A DNA stretch of 64,000 nt from Ziziphus jujuba. Taxonomy: Eukaryota; Streptophyta; Magnoliopsida; Rosales; Rhamnaceae. The notes under the pieces are model-generated. The model was not told the DNA's origin. It searched no databases and saw nothing but the letters and a program-made list of their open reading frames with translations. The stretch covers positions 27,621,001 through 27,685,000 of the forward strand of contig NC_083388.1 of assembly GCF_031755915.1 (NCBI RefSeq), written 5' to 3'. Of the stretch, positions 11,226 through 23,088 are shown piece after piece; the first letter of the stretch is position 1, and each line of letters opens with the position of its first letter. Both the position numbers and the translations under genes were made by a program.

Positions 11226-11588
11226 TGTGAGATCCCACATCGGTTGGAAAAAGAAACGAAGCATGCCTTAAAAGAGGGTGTGGATACCTTTCCCTTGCGA
11301 CGCGTTTTGACAAAACCGTGCGGGTTGGGCCCAAAGCGGACAATATCGCATGCGGGTGGTCTGGGTTGTTACAGATAGTATCAGAGCCAGTACTCGGATC
11401 GGTGTGCCAGCGAGGACGCTGGGCCCCAAGGGGGGAGGATTGTGAGATCCCACATCGATAAGAAAGGGGAACGAAGCATGCCTTAAAAGAGGGTGCGGAT
11501 ATCTTTCCCTTGCGATGCGTTTTGACAAAACCGTGCGGGCTGGGCCAAAAGCGGACAATATCGCATGCGGGTGGTCTGGGCTGTTACA
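11226..11588 (+). mobile_element. Complete 363-bp TRIM element
   Basis: The layout is canonical: LTR 11226-11373 (148 bp), internal 11374-11440 (67 bp), LTR 11441-11588 (148 bp). The primer site is slightly mutated (GATAGTATCAGAGCCAG) and the purine tract is ccccaaggggggaggat. Target duplication accac flanks it at 11221-11225 and 11589-11593. By eye the two LTRs differ at about a dozen positions, half of them clustered near base 20, so the insertion is not very recent. It inserted into extensin 1 independently of the array at 9036, because its target duplication is different and 45 bp of extensin sequence separates the two. Confidence 0.92.
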
Positions 11589-11763
11589 ACCACCCCCATC
11601 TCCGTCACCGCCACCACCATACTACTACAACTCTCCTCCATCACCATCCCCATCGCCCCCACCTCCATACTACTATAAATCACCACCACCACATTCACCA
11701 TCTCCTCCGCCTTACTACTACAAGACTCCTCCACCACCAACTGTATATGAAGCATATTTCTAG

Positions 11764-12049
11764 CTACTTGTATTATTTTCATGTCAGTGTGATGTTAGTG
11801 TCCCACTTTTATCATTTCTTCTTTTTTCCTTATTCAATCTTTCTTTTCTAAAAAATGTTATCTTCACCATCAAATTAACAATATCTGCATTTTCTACTCA
11901 GGTTATAGATTGGTAAACAAATAATTGCTGGCAAACAAAGTATTTTCTTGGCATCTTCTATGATCTACATCAATTTTATTTAATTAAGTGAGAAACCTCT
12001 GTTTGAGAGGGCACGCATAACATGGCCTTAAAGCTGCTTTGGGGCTGCA
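11764..12049 (+). other. 3' UTR and flank of extensin 1
   Basis: This AT-rich sequence follows the extensin stop. ctcaggttatagattgg at about 11899 resembles the 3' UTR acceptor of the gene at 2993, so a 3' UTR intron like that of extensin 2 is likely, but its donor is unclear. The flank is cut at 12050 by the composite retroelement and resumes at 23442. Confidence 0.5.
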
Positions 12050-12720
12050 TGTCAGGATCTGTCCAAAATTCCTCATCGGAACCCTAGACAAGCCCTAATC
12101 CCAAGGAAACCCTACTGGACCCTCCAATGGAAAATCCGGCAGAACCTCCCCTAAAGGGTGGACTTACCACAATTTTCCTGCACTGAAAACACACTTCTAT
12201 ATACACCACCTTATTCCTCCCACATTACTACAATTTAATTCCACAAATTTACAGCACTGCAAAATAATAACAGGGAATCAATATATGATTCAATAAATAT
12301 GTCTCCAATCAGTACACAGAGCATTATACAAATGATTGTGAAATTAATACAATGACAGATGAAGCAATACAAGATGGAAAGAAAAAAGGAAGGAAATGCT
12401 TCTTGGACTTTTGGCAATGAACTGAGACGTCGAGTTCGCCCCCGGACAATCAACGTCGACTAACCTGGACCTAAAGGAATGAAATTTAAAAATATGAGAT
12501 GCTAATCATCTCAGTGAGTGACGCACCTTTAAAATTATTTTGGGATGTTAAAATATATATATTTTGTGTTAATTAGTTATTTGAAAAATATGTTTGATGT
12601 GTTGAATATTTAGTAAATTTATATTTGGAATTTTGATTCCAAAATTGAATGGAATTAAATATTTGTACATTATAAAATATTTTGGTTCTAAGGAATTTGA
12701 GATTTTGGTAATTATTAAAC
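12050..12720. repeat. A-family LTR fragment folded back on itself
   Basis: 12050 to about 12525 matches the left end of the LTR at 12956 almost base for base. From about 12520 onward the sequence instead matches the reverse complement of 14780-15000, that is, the same LTR read in the opposite direction. The switch occurs at gtgagtgac, a motif that the LTR carries twice in opposite orientation. It is a partial LTR with an internal inversion. Confidence 0.65.
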
Positions 12721-12955
12721 TATAACAGCCCAGACCACCCGTATGCAATATTATCCTCTTTGGATCTGGAAAATTCTCTTACAAGCCAGCCCTCAAGGTT
12801 TTGTCAAAACGCGTCGTAAGGGAAAGGTATCCACACCACCTTATAAGGCGTGCTTCGTTTCCCTTTCCAACCGATGTGGAACTTCACAATCCTCCCCCCT
12901 TGGGGCCTAGCGTCCTCGCTGGCATACCGATCTGGGTACTGGCTTTGATACCAAC
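12721..12955 (-). mobile_element. TRIM 3' half joined to a gypsy LTR
   Basis: On the minus strand this reads primer site GTTGGTATCAAAGCC (12955 downward), TRIM internal with purine tract (12955-12889, 67 bp), then one TRIM LTR (12888-12721, 168 bp) beginning TGTGAAGTTCCACATCGG and ending CTGTTATA. Where a 5' TRIM LTR is expected, the gypsy LTR 12956-16220 is present instead, joined exactly at its CTGACA end. Confidence 0.8.
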
Positions 12956-15717
12956 TGTCAGGACCCGTCCAAAATTCCTCAACGGAACCCTAGACAAGTC
13001 CTGATCCCAGGAAAACCCCACCAGACCCTCTAATGGAAAATTCGGCAGAACCTCCCCTAAGGGTTGGACTTACCACAATTTTCCTGCACTGAAAACACAC
13101 TTCTATATACACCATCTTATTCCTCCCACATTACTACAATTTAATTATACAAATTTACAGCACTACAAAATAATAACAGGGAATCAATATATGATTCAAT
13201 AAATATGTCTCCAATCAGTATGCAAAGCATTATACAAATGATTGTGAAATTAATACAATGACAGATGAAGCAATACAAGATGGAAAGGAAAAAGGAAGAA
13301 AATGTTTCTTGGACTTTTGGCAATGAACTGAGACGTCGAGTTCGCCCCCGGACAATCAACGTCGACTAACCTGGACCTAAGGGAACGGAATTTAAAAATA
13401 TGAAATGCTAATCATCTCAGTGAGTAACCCAATCTAATATACAATTATAATAGTAATAATAATTATTGTACATTTGATTAATTAAGAATAAATAAATAAA
13501 TAATTAATTAATTAATTGGAAATAATATTTTCTCTCAAAACCCTCACCATTCACTCCGTTGGAAAAAGTTTCCTTTTTAAAACATTTTCGCAAAACCCAA
13601 TATTTTATGTCCCAAAAATCAAGAAATAATTAATTTAATAAAAATTTAAATAATCCAAATTTATAATGAAATAAATTGAAATAAAATAACTTATAACAAT
13701 TATTAAATAATTAATGCATGTCATAACAATTAATACCGAAATATTAATAAAACTCACATTAAAACAATTCATGAAATAATTAAATAATTAAAATAAATCA
13801 ATTTATTGAATAATTAAGCAAAGGAAAAATTAAATCAAATTAAAACCTCCATTTGAAATAAATAGTAAAAACAACATTAAATATATTCTTAATTTAAATA
13901 CAATTTCAAAATATTTATTTTGAAATCTATGTTCTGAAAACCATTTGATGCACCCATTATATACCAGTGGCACCAACGGTACCCAGCGTCCCAAGGTATC
14001 ACCAAACAGAAGTTAAAGAGAGAAATCGGCATACGGTAGAATGGGTCCCACTGCGCCGCTACAAACAGGCATCCCAGCCATGGAGGGGTGGCCTATCCTC
14101 ATCCGATGGCAACCACAGGATAACCTCATAATCACCTGTGCGCTACTCACACCCACCTACGCACTCACCACATCCACTTGCGCGCTAATCATATCCATGT
14201 ATAAAGAACACCAGTACGTATATGGTGCATCTAAAAACTCGTAAATTATAAATCAATATTTTTCAAAATCTCAAAATTCCATAAATATCATTGGGTTTAT
14301 TCCATCCAATTGAACCTGTAAATTTTTCACAATTCCTTTATAAATCATCGTCATAAATTCATAGCATAAATTCCATCAATTTCAAATCCATCAATTTGAA
14401 TATACAATTTTTTCAATGGCATAAGGTCAAGCTATTAATATTTCAATGCATAAATATTTTTGAAACATAATAATTTAAATCCATATTTTTCTCAAATTCT
14501 CAAAAATCAATTTAAATCAGTAATATGAAAACCATATAAATTCCATATATAATTAATTCATATAATTGTGCACAATAATTGAATAATAACCATAGCAATA
14601 ATTAAAATAAATCAAAACCATAATTTCTTTAAATTCCCAAATATATTCTTTTGGCACCAAAATATATATTAAAAATATTATAAATTGGCAATATAATTCT
14701 AGATAGAAATTCTCATAATATCGAACACATAAACATATTTTTGAGATATTCAATTATGAAATATTCCAACAAATTAATTTAATAATTAATAATTTCAATT
14801 TCAATTTCATAAAATTCTTTAAATCAAAATATTTCTTAATATATAAATATTTTGATTCACTCAATTGAGCATCAAATTTCCACATATAAATCCACTAAAT
14901 ATTTGACACATAAAATATGAATTTCAAATATTTAATTCACACAAAATATTCACAAATTTAATTTTCGAAATTAATTTAAGGTGGATCACTCACCTCGAGT
15001 ATGCAATTAACCCAAGATCCTTCATGGGATCAATTCCACGACGCATACGTGCTCCTAGAACAACAATATTACACACAACTCAAATAAATTAATATTTTAT
15101 TTGAGTAAATAATACCTGGTACCCGGGGGGTTTAACACAAACGTTAACCAAAATTTATGAGTAATATACCGAATCGAAGTGTGTGAAACGAGGATTACGA
15201 ATCTGGTCTTACTTCCCCGAGATCGGGCCCTAGGTGGCCGGAATCTTGCTGGAAAGCTCATGGATTTTAGGCCTTCGATTCTCACAATACGTTAAGAATT
15301 GAGGAAAGTGGACACCGGATTTGGGTTCAAAGGGTAGGAATTAGTGGGAAAGGATGGGCGGTGCAACTGAAAATTCACCGGAAAGTCGATTTCCCGACGA
15401 GCCATCGTGGTCACCGAAATCTGCCACCGCCGGCGGCGCGTCCGGTGGCCATTGGCCATGATTTTTGATGGGAAGGTAGATCGGGGAATGGGTGACTCAA
15501 CGGGACCGGCGGTGAGGCGAATGGAGGTTGGAATGGAGAGAAATCTGGGTTTGAAGTAATCGGCGTTGCTGCCGGAAAAAATCTCGATCTGGGCGCATCG
15601 GCGGTCGGTTGGCCGTGATTTTTGGCTGGCCGGTCGATTTTCAAATGGGCGTCAAGGTGGGGTGGTGCGTGTACTGTTTTGGTGGCCGGAAATGGGTGAA
15701 CGGCAGTTGGCCGGTTG

Positions 15718-15752
<35 letters not shown>

Positions 15753-16220
15753 CTTCTCCTTCTCTCTCCTCCCTCCCCTTCTCAGCCAGTCAAAACGCCC
15801 GTGGGTGCCACTGTGCACTCACGGGTGGGTCCAATTTTTTGACATGTGGCACCATTGTTCACACACATACAAATCAATGAATAGTATCGACGAGCGTGCC
15901 GCTAGTCTGTGAACTCGTATCGACGAGCACTTCACAACCATGCATGAGTCAAAGCTCAATTCCCCATAAACAAAAAGTCAACTCCGGCACCCTTTGGACA
16001 GTTTGGACCGCAACTTGTTTCGTCCATAACTTTCAAACCGTAGCTCCGTTTTCGACGTGCTACCAGTCTACGAACTCGTGGCATCGTGCACTTCGCCACG
16101 GTACCCTGGTCAACTCGAAATTCCCACCGAGTCAAAAAGTCAACTTTTGACCCCTTCGGTCAACGGTCAACCTCGGTCAACGTACACGGATTCCGGTGCG
16201 ATTCGGGACGGGGTGTTACA
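12956..16220 (-). repeat. 3' LTR of the gypsy element (family A)
   Basis: The LTR is 3265 bp, with minus-strand boundaries TGTAACACCCCGTCC and GGACGGGTCCTGACA. A purine tract abuts it at 16221 and pol follows, so relative to pol it is the 3' LTR. Base composition is uneven: AT-rich from about 13430 to 15100, GC-rich with CCGG motifs from 15180 to 15700, and a (CT)n tract at about 15720-15755. Short open frames in the GC-rich block are not conserved in frame between LTR copies and are not annotated as genes. Confidence 0.88.
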
Positions 16221-16233
16221 ACCTTCCCCCCTT
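16221..16233 (-). promoter_or_regulatory. Polypurine tract of the gypsy element
   Basis: On the minus strand aaggggggaaggt directly precedes the LTR start TGTAACACC, as expected for the plus-strand primer of an LTR retrotransposon. Confidence 0.8.
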
Positions 16234-16239
16234 ACAAAA

Positions 16240-18225
16240 CTTTTGTCCTCAAAATTTTTGCATGTCACTGGAACAGATGTGGGTACTGCTCACGCATCTG
16301 CGCTTCGGGTTCCCACGTGGCTTCCTCGACTAAGTGGTTCCGCCATAAGACCTTAACTAAAGGAATAGTCTTGTTGCGTAGCGTCCGCTCCTCGCGATCC
16401 AAAATCTGTACTGGCTGCTCCACATATGAAGATCTTCCCTTAACTCTATGTCCGGACTCTCGAGTACGTGCGAAGGGTCTGCAATATACTTCCGTAGCAT
16501 CGACACATGAAATACGTTGTGTACTCGAGCTAGCTCTTCTGGTAACGCCAACCTATACGCCACAGGGCCAATCCTCTCCGTAATCTCGTAAGTCCCAATA
16601 TAACGAGGACCCAACTTACCTCGTCGACCAAAACGTACTACTCCTTTCCATGGAGATAACATTAGGAATACCCAATCTCCTACCTCGAATTCCAAATCCT
16701 TTCTACGCACATCGGTGTAAGTCTTCTGTCGATCTTGGGCAACCTTCAATCGATCCCTAATGATCTTCACCTTGTCCAAGGTCATCCTTAAATACTCAGA
16801 TCCGACCGCATTATTTGTTGCAAGGAGTCTCGCTTCTCCTACCTCACTCCAACACAAAGGTGTCCGACACTGCCTCCCATATAAAGCTTCATACGGGGAC
16901 ATCCCAATACTCGCCTGATAACTGTTGTTGTAGACAAACTCTATCAGGGGCAGTTGTTCATCCCAGCTACCACGAAATTGCATAATGCAAGACCTTAGCA
17001 TGTCTTCTAATGTCTGAATTGTGCGCTCTGCTTGTCCATCAGATTGCGGGTGAAAAGTGGTGCTGTAGTTAAGTCTTGCTCCTAGTGCATCAGCCAACTT
17101 CCGCCATAGTCGTGAAGTAAAGCGCGGATCTCGATCGGAGACGATGGCTAACGGTACTCCATGAAGACTTACAATGCGTTGCACGAACAACTGGGCTAAC
17201 TTCTCGGGCGAAAAACGTTCTCGTACCGGTAGGAAGTGTGCCGACTTGGTGAGACGATCAATGATTACCCAAATGCCGTCGTACCTTCTAGGTGTGGAAG
17301 GAAGCTTGAATACGAAGTCCATGTTGAGTTCTTCCCACTTCCACACGGGAATCGGTAAAGGTTGGAGTAGTCCCGAAGGCTTCTGTCTTTCTGCTTTCAC
17401 TTGTTGACAAATCAAACACTTTGATACGAAGTCTGCCACTTCTCTCTTCATACCAATCCACCAATAATACTTAACAAGCATCCGGTACATCTTGGTACTT
17501 CACGGATGCATCGCATACATCGAGCTGTGCGCCTCCTCCAAAATCTCCTTCTTGAGTCCTGGGATATCCGGAACGCAAAGTCGTCCTTTATACACGAGGG
17601 CTCCATCCCTCCTTATTGAAAATTCGGATCAAGACCTTCTTGTACCTTGCCCTTAATTGTCCTCAACTTAGGATCTTCCATTTGGGTCTCTACTATACGA
17701 TCCACCAACACCGGTCGTACCTGGAAGCTAGCCATGAGAACTCCTGAAGGATGCATATGCATTAACACCCCCATCTTCTTCAACTCCACCATGAGAGGTA
17801 GTTGGATGACTTGGACGTGAGCAAGGGATCCAGTAGCCTTCCTACTCAAAGCATCTGCCACTACATTCGCCTTACCCGGGTGATAATCAATCACACAGTC
17901 ATAATCCTTTAACAACTCCATCCATCGCCATTGCCTCATATTTAACTCCTTCTGTGTGAAAATATACTTGAGGCTCTTGTGGTCGGTATAGATTTGGCAT
18001 GTGGCTCCATACAAGTAGTGCCTCGAGTTTCCACATCGCTTCCTCGACTGACAGGTATTCGATGTTCTTTTGTAGCAACAACACATGAATTACGCTGCAT
18101 GCCGATGTCTGCTTTCCCGCTTCCACTTGTCGGCAGCGTAACTTAGCAAGTATACTAGAGGCCTTATCCACTATCACTACACTACCATCACGCCTAATAG
18201 TGACTTTAACTTTCCTCTTGTGCAA
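16240..18225 (-). pseudogene. Ty3/gypsy chromovirus-type pol remnant (RNase H, integrase, chromodomain-like)
   Basis: Reading minus-strand from right to left: RNase H at about 18090-17800 ([11 protein letters not shown], then ADALSRK), a linker, and integrase at 17490-16450. The integrase shows zinc-finger cysteines (CLICQQVK) and the acidic core (NMDFV, SDRDPRF, GQAERTIQTLEDM). It is followed by a GPRYIGTYEI/HVSMLRKY region and, in a shifted frame (about 16430-16270), a chromodomain-like tail (VLWRNHLVEEATWE). This order (RNase H before integrase, chromodomain last) marks a Ty3/gypsy chromovirus, probably of the Tekay/Del group. Breaks seen: a TGA near 17500, a frame change between RNase H and the linker, and a one-base frameshift near 16440. 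Reverse transcriptase, protease and gag are missing or unrecognisable. It is inactive. Confidence 0.9.
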
Positions 18226-20110
18226 CTTTCATTCTCATGCCCACTAATTAAGGATATTCAAATTGGTCCACGAGAACACGATCTGCAAGTCTTGGTCATA
18301 GTCGAACGCTAACCATAAGGTGCTTCTAAAGCATGCATCCTTAAACCAACAACCAACTCTCGTAACTCGATCAGCAATTCAAAAGGTAAGATTAGAACTT
18401 AAGTCTAATTTCCTCAAATACTGGTATCACCAAGTTAAGGTTGAGATTAATTCACTTGTCTCCGATTACCCTCCTAGTACTTACAATTATAAAACCCTTG
18501 CTTCTCATTGATTAACCAATAGTCTTAACCTCGACAAACATCAATTTTTCTTTTAACTAAATTCATCAAGGTCATGAATAAAATTCTCAACATCCAAATA
18601 CCATTCTTGAAAACCCTAAGTTTCCCTCATTTCAAATAAATTCCATGAATCCACACCTCAAGCAATAAAGAATTTAAATCCTAATTCTAGCATCACCACC
18701 AATACTATGAACAAATCACTAGATCCTTAACCCATAAAAGTATTCCACACTTCTTAAATCCTAACTACATCCCAAAAATCATACTCCTTATCATTGTAAA
18801 TTATCACCAACAATATCAACCACCTTGAATCGATAAAGCACCACCAATACGAACCTTAAATCTCCAAGGAAATAAGATATCAAGATCTTAGCTTCTAGAA
18901 TGAAAAATAACCATGCTTAAACATCCAACCATGCCTAAGGAATCATCCTCATCTCATTAACCTCATCAACCACCAAGTAGAACTTTAGTCGCTATCCGGA
19001 GCTTGCTCGATTCTCTAAACGCTGTCGTACCTTCTCTTTGTGAATGATAGTTTAAGCACGAAATCCATATTTACATCTCCCTACTTTTACTTATCGGTGA
19101 CCTAAGTACCTTTATTCGGATCTTGCAACTTCCTTTATCGTGCCAAACCACCATGTCATCCAGTGAGCATTTCATACGTCTTGGTACCCTTGGGGTGTAT
19201 CGCATACTTTGAATCGCGTGCTTCCTTTAAGATCTCCTTTTTGAACTCAACGATACCCTGCTTTGGATTCTCGACTGGCGATACTTAACCCTTAAGTCGC
19301 TCTTGGAAAAACCATAACATAAAACAAATAATAAAATATATTTTTCAAATATACCTAACTTGCATAGGCAATTGTTAAAACTCCACATTGAAACAATAAT
19401 AAAAACATGAATAAGTGCACAAAATCATATCTTAAAATCCATAGCACAAAATAAAATATGCACGCTTGTAATGGAGGTACGTACGACACCTTCTACATGT
19501 TACGTAATCCATGATTCCAACTGTCGCCGACACTCTGCTACCAATACAAACCAGGGTAGTTGCCTATATTGGCCGTCCAATTCCCCGGGCTCGTAGGCAA
19601 CATGATCATGGGGCTAGCTCTACATGGACCACATTGGTTCGCCGCCTCCATATGGTGCAGTATAATATCAACAATATAACATACAGATACATGTACGAGC
19701 ACAAACCAAAAATACTTGAATAAAACACCTTTAATTTCAAATACCACTTTGAAAAGCATTTAAATTTTGATAATCGATCGGGAAAATATTTTGACGCCTT
19801 GAAATCGATCGACACACATCCTTAGGCAATCATCCTTCTTCTCCATGAACGAAACGGATACCATTCACGATGATAAGCTTGACCTTCAAAAAGAAAAGGC
19901 ATCCTCGACCATCGACTAGGCCATAGGAATTTCCCGTTAGGCTAGATGATCCTAATTGACACCCTCGAAGATTAGAGTTATTCAAACTCGAGCAACGAAT
20001 TTGCTTCGAGACAAATGGAAAGAACGCTTTAAGACGGGTAAAACGAGAGATTAGACACAGATGGGACACATAACAATGCACAGTCCCTTAGGAATACTAG
20101 AACCTAGAGC
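18226..20110 (-). other. Decayed internal region of the gypsy element
   Basis: No domain is recognisable here, although gag, protease and reverse transcriptase would be expected. The sequence is rich in stops. Within it, 19440-19700 matches (in reverse complement) a module found inside the LTR at 37190-37292 plus 43261-43330, including ggacggccaat and gcctacgag. That suggests LTR-derived sequence inserted or recombined into the internal region. Confidence 0.55.
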
Positions 20111-20122
20111 TCTGATACCAAC
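20111..20122 (-). promoter_or_regulatory. Primer-binding site (tRNA-iMet) of the gypsy element
   Basis: Minus-strand GTTGGTATCAGA followed by GCTC starts immediately inside the LTR end CTGACA at 20123. It is complementary to initiator tRNA-Met and identifies the LTR on its right as the 5' LTR. Confidence 0.85.
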
Positions 20123-23068
20123 TGTCAGGTCCCGTCCAGAATTCCTCCTCGGAACCCTAGACAAGCCCTGATCCCAGGGAAATACCACCGAACCTTCCAA
20201 CGGAAAATCCGGCAGCACCTCCCCTAAGGGATTTACTTACCATAAATTTACCTGCACTGAAAACACACTTCAAAAATATCCCCTTATTCCTCCCACAATA
20301 CTACAAATTGGTTCCACAAATTTCAGCACTTCAAAATAAATACAGTAATCCAGTGCATAATAAATACAACAAGAATGAAAGAAATAGTACAACTGCAATA
20401 AAGAAGAACAGGGTACTTCACGAAGTAAAACAGCGAGGAAGATCGAGTCCGCTCCGAATGAACACCGACAACCTGGAACCTAGAGGAACGGAATTTAAGA
20501 GTGTGAGATGCTAATCATCTCAGTGAGTGACCCTATCTACTACACACTATAATACCACCGTAATAAGTAGATAAATAATAATAAATTGAAATAATAATTT
20601 CTCTCAAAACCCTTACAATTCTCTCAGTTGGAAAAGTTCCCCTTTTAAAACATTTTCACAAAACCCTTTATTCATATTCCCCGAAAACCAAGACATCAAA
20701 TAAATACCAGAACAGTAATAGTTAATTTTTAATTCTCATACAGTTTCAAAACATTTTATTTTTAAAACACAGTTCTGAAATCATTTGATGCACCCACTAT
20801 ATACCAGTGGCGCCAGAGTATCCAGCGTCCCGAGGTACTGCCAGACAGGAGGTTATAGAGAGAAACCGGCATACGGTCGCGTGGCGTCCCACTGCGCCGC
20901 TGCTAACCTGGTGTCCCGGCCAAAGGGGGGTGGCCACCCTCTCCGATGGCATCCACAGGACACCCTCATAATATCACCTGCGCGCTACTCACACCCACCT
21001 GCGCGCTAATCATATCCGTGTGCACAATATCCATATCACATATACCATATCACATAATCAGAACACCAGTACGTGCACGGTGCATCTAAAAATCATAAAA
21101 TCCATAGATTTAAATTATAAAACAAATTTCACATTTTTCATAAGCATAGCGGGTATAATCCATCCGCTTGAACCGGGAAATTCTCCACAATTTCCTTATA
21201 ATCCATACCATAAATTCCATGATTTTCAAATCCACCAACTTCCAAATCCATCAATTTAAATATCCACATTTTTCCAAGCATAAATAATTCTCCAAATATC
21301 ATAATCAAATCTCATAATATTCCATGGGCATATTTTATAAAAATTGAAATCACCAACATAACCAAATATTTTCTTTGAAATATTTGAAAATCAAATCGTG
21401 CCCAATTTACTATTAAAACCACACCAATTTCAAAATCCTCGAAACCATAAAATAATTCCACACGGCATAAATTTGTAAAATGCGCATTTTCTTAAATCCA
21501 ATAAATTCATAAATAATTCCACAATAACTCCAATAAATATTTGGCACATAGAAATTAAATTCCAAATATTTAATTCACACACATATTATATTCACAATTT
21601 AAATTTCCCAAAATTAATTTGAAGGTGGGTCACTCACCTTATACACGTATCTCAATCAAGATCCTCCGTGGGATCGACTCCGCTACTCGCACGTGCACCT
21701 AAAACATACACAGTACCAAACCACAAATATTAATATTTTATTCGGGTAATCCCCAAATGGGTACCCGGGGAGCGAACACCAACGATAACTAAAATTTACG
21801 AATTATATACCGAATCGAAGCTCGAGTGATGCTAATCACAGATCCGGTCTTAATTTCCGATGATCGTACCCGACGGGGTAGGAATTTCGTCGGGAAGCTT
21901 TTCGGGTTTCGGCTCCGCAATTCTCCCAAACCGTCGCAAATTGGCGGAAATGGATGCCGGATTCGGGTTCAGGAGGTCGAACACAGCGGACTGGAGCTGG
22001 CCGGAATTTTGGGTACTTGCCGGAACAGTAATTTCCGGCGAGCCGCCACGGTCACGGCAAACGTCGCCGGCGGCGGCGCGTGCGGTGGCCGTTGGTGGTG
22101 AAATTTTGCAGTCTTGTAGATCTTGAGGAGAGCAACCCAACGGGACCGGCAGTGAGCAAAACGGAGGTCGGATGGCGGAGAAATCACCGTTTGAAGATTT
22201 CCGACCCCTCGCCGGAAAACGCTCCGATCCCGGCGCGTCGGTGGTCCGATGGCGGTGCTTTTTGGTGGGCAGGCCGGACTTGAGGAGAGGATCAAGGCTA
22301 GCTGGCGCGTGTACTGTAGATCCGCCGGAACAGGGTCGATTCGCGGTGGCCGGCGGTGGAGGGGAAAAAGTCGCAGCCAAACTTCGGAGGTCCGATCCGG
22401 GCGCGTCCGGCGGCCATTCTCCGTGAAACTTGGAGGTTTTGCCGGAAATGAGGTAAGCAACCTGGCTGGCCGGCGTGTGTACAGTAACTCGGCCGGAAAG
22501 TTTGAAAATTACCGGTGGCCGGCGACTCTCTCTCTCTCTTTCTCTCTCCTCTCTCTCTTTCTCTCTCTTCCCCGAGTGTTTTAACAAATAAAAACCCTTG
22601 TGTGACACTGTTCATGCCACGTGGACCAATCAGAAGCTGACACGTGGCATTTCACTGTTCACCGACCCAAAAACATTAAAATAATACGGTATCCGGTAAA
22701 CTTCAAACGTCCGTAACTTTTTAACCGGATGTCCGTTTTGAGCGTGCCGCTAGTCTGTGAACTCGTATCGATGAGCACTTCACAACCATGCATGAGTCAA
22801 AGCTCAATTCCCCATAAACAAAAAGTCAACTCCGGCACCCCTTGGACAGTTTGGACCGCAACTTGTTTCGTCCATAACTTTCAAACCGTAGCTCCGTTTT
22901 CGACGTGCTACCAGTCTACGAACTCGTGGCATCGTGCACTTCGCCACGGTACCCTGGTCAACTCGAAATTCCCACCGAGTCAAAAAGTCAACTTTTGACC
23001 CCTTCGGTCAACGGTCAATCTCGGTCAACGTGCACGGATTCTGGTGCGATTCGGGACGGGGTGTTACA
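20123..23068 (-). repeat. 5' LTR of the gypsy element (family A)
   Basis: This LTR is 2946 bp with the same termini as the 3265-bp partner at 12956. The two differ in length and visibly in sequence, so the insertion is old or the pair come from different copies. The GC-rich block (about 21850-22520) contains three related units of 150-180 bp built around gcgcgtc-ggtgg-ccg...ttgaggag. A (CT)n tract lies at 22527-22568. Confidence 0.88.
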
Positions 23069-23088
23069 CTTTGGGATGGGGTGTTACA
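23069..23088 (-). repeat. Duplicated LTR terminus
   Basis: ctttgggatggggtgttaca repeats, with small changes, the last 20 bp of the LTR that ends at 23068. It is a short tandem duplication of the LTR tip, lying between the gypsy LTR and the TRIM. Confidence 0.6.

Larger units (their letters stand above)
7542..11763 (+). pseudogene. Extensin 1, split by two TRIM insertions
   Basis: A signal peptide of about 23 residues ([20 protein letters not shown]...) is followed by Ser-Hyp-type repeats: SPPPP blocks separated by YVYK, YVYQ, YYYK and YIYQ. Extensins are structural wall glycoproteins; the prolines of SPPPP become arabinosylated hydroxyproline and the tyrosines cross-link. The coding sequence runs 7542-9035, then 11181-11225, then 11589-11763 (stop TAG at 11761). 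The gaps are TRIM elements. Counting each 5-bp target duplication once, the three pieces total 1704 bp, exactly 568 codons, with no frame change. The normal C-terminus (Y-E-A-Y-F end) survives only in the last piece. As it stands, translation would enter the TRIM at 9036 and stop at 9083 after 15 foreign residues, giving 513 residues that lack the native end. Glutamine often replaces lysine in YVYQ units, unlike extensin 2. Confidence 0.9.

Noticed and set aside
9036..11588. Cassandra-type TRIM carrying 5S rRNA
   Set aside because: The LTRs show no 5S internal promoter blocks; only the general TRIM layout fits.
12235..13359. Two near-identical minus-strand open frames (12235-12453 and 13141-13359) as paired genes
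   Set aside because: They are the same stretch of two LTR copies; no domain and no conservation in other copies.
21850..22608. 252-codon minus-strand frame in the GC-rich part of the LTR
   Set aside because: Equivalent positions in other LTR copies are open in different frames with shifts between them, so the openness reflects GC-rich composition, not a protein.
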